A stretch of DNA of 64,000 nt. It comes from Deltaproteobacteria bacterium (GTDB lineage: Bacteria > Desulfobacterota > Desulfobacteria > Desulfobacterales > Desulfatibacillaceae). Positions 63,735 to 64,000 of this stretch are shown in pieces. The DNA lies in the NCBI GenBank assembly GCA_016235345.1, contig JACRLG010000002.1, positions 317,893-381,892 of the forward strand, in the 5' to 3' direction. The position numbers and the translations under genes are program-made. Positions within the stretch are counted from its first letter, which is position 1. Each line of letters opens with the position of its first letter. Below the pieces are notes generated by a model, which worked only from the letters and a program-made list of their open reading frames with translations, made no database searches and was not told the origin of the DNA.

Positions 63735-64000
63735 TCATCCAGTTATGTTGATCCTGTAAGTCTCCGACTCCCCTTTTGCCACCATTGTCAGGCGCAGAAA
63801 ACCGTTTTCCAGGCAGACGGACGCCTGCTCCGGGTCCACGGGAACAGGAAGGCGGATGCTGCGCTCAAACCTGCCGTAGGCGATCTCGGCCAGGTGGAAC
63901 TTTACGTCCGGCCCCTTGGGGAATTCCCGGCGAAAACCGCTTATGCGAACCAGGGTGTCCGATATTTCAAGCTCGATGTCGGAGGCCTCCACTCCGGGAA
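63735..64000 (-). CDS. Hsp20 / alpha-crystallin family protein (5' end outside window)
   Basis: The frame is open to the right window edge. The visible 88 residues (PGVEASDIELEISDTLVRISG..., FERSIRLPVPVDPEQASVCLENGFLRLTM) are the alpha-crystallin domain of small heat-shock proteins, ending SETYRINITG. A GTG at 63992 is in frame but lies inside the domain, so the true start is beyond the window. These proteins hold unfolding proteins for refolding or degradation. Confidence 0.88.
   Translation of the reverse strand, partial: PGVEASDIELEISDTLVRISGFRREFPKGPDVKFHLAEIAYGRFERSIRLPVPVDPEQASVCLENGFLRLTMVAKGESETYRINITG

Overview
The window is a GC-rich (about 60% by eye) bacterial chromosome segment. 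It most resembles a Desulfobacterota genome of the sulfate-reducer type: orphan TRAP-type (DctP) binding proteins, CoA-ester beta-oxidation genes fused to SCP2 domains, a 655-residue aconitase, MoxR/VWA pairs, a Memo-AMMECR1 fusion and a selenoprotein. This is inference from gene content, not a phylogenetic placement. Three islands are clearly AT-rich (about 6.2-7.2 kb, 48.8-49.7 kb and 55.7-56.7 kb) and look acquired.

Layout. 1-12 kb, mostly minus strand: Memo-AMMECR1 fusion (cut by the left edge), zinc-ribbon protein, PpiD-like foldase, aconitase, zinc-ribbon protein, an AT-rich pair of related small genes (one frameshifted), a TPR membrane protein overlapping a 751-residue unknown, and a LOG-family protein. 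12-24 kb: groES-groEL, a DctP/peptidoglycan-binding fusion, manC, two DUF4124 proteins, an NfeD-flotillin pair, and a sulfatase-modifying-factor-like protein overlapping a membrane protein. 23.9-25 kb: a MerB-like gene with two in-frame TGA codons exactly at the two catalytic-cysteine positions, then initiator tRNA-fMet with a clear promoter and terminator. 25.3-34.3 kb: a TetR regulator and a beta-oxidation cluster (hydratase-dehydrogenase-SCP2 fusion, HMG-CoA-synthase-like/OB/SDR/SCP2 fusion, SCPx-type thiolase, small protein, acyl-CoA dehydrogenase). 34.4-39 kb: small secreted and DUF3795 proteins, a complete cobalamin riboswitch on the minus strand with no recognisable B12 gene behind it, and ftsH. 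39-51 kb: solute-binding/VWA fusion, second TPR membrane protein, SGNH hydrolase, MetE/UroD-like protein, MoxR and CoxE-like VWA, an AT-rich HEPN-like gene, dGTPase-like HD protein, ArsC. 51-64 kb: tadA, RDD membrane protein, rpsF-rpsR-rplI, AT-rich DctP, condensation-domain protein, GNAT, MIF-like protein, alpha/beta hydrolase, lon, C5-epimerase-like protein, and an Hsp20 cut by the right edge.

Three signals stand out. (1) The double-selenocysteine MerB-like gene (23898-24650), with SECIS-like hairpins after each TGA. (2) Nine copies of an intergenic element of about 125 bp, nearly all just behind stop codons, whose outer arms differ in sequence between copies but stay complementary within each copy. 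(3) The orphan cobalamin riboswitch. Proteostasis genes (ppiD, groESL, ftsH, lon, hsp20) are also unusually frequent here.
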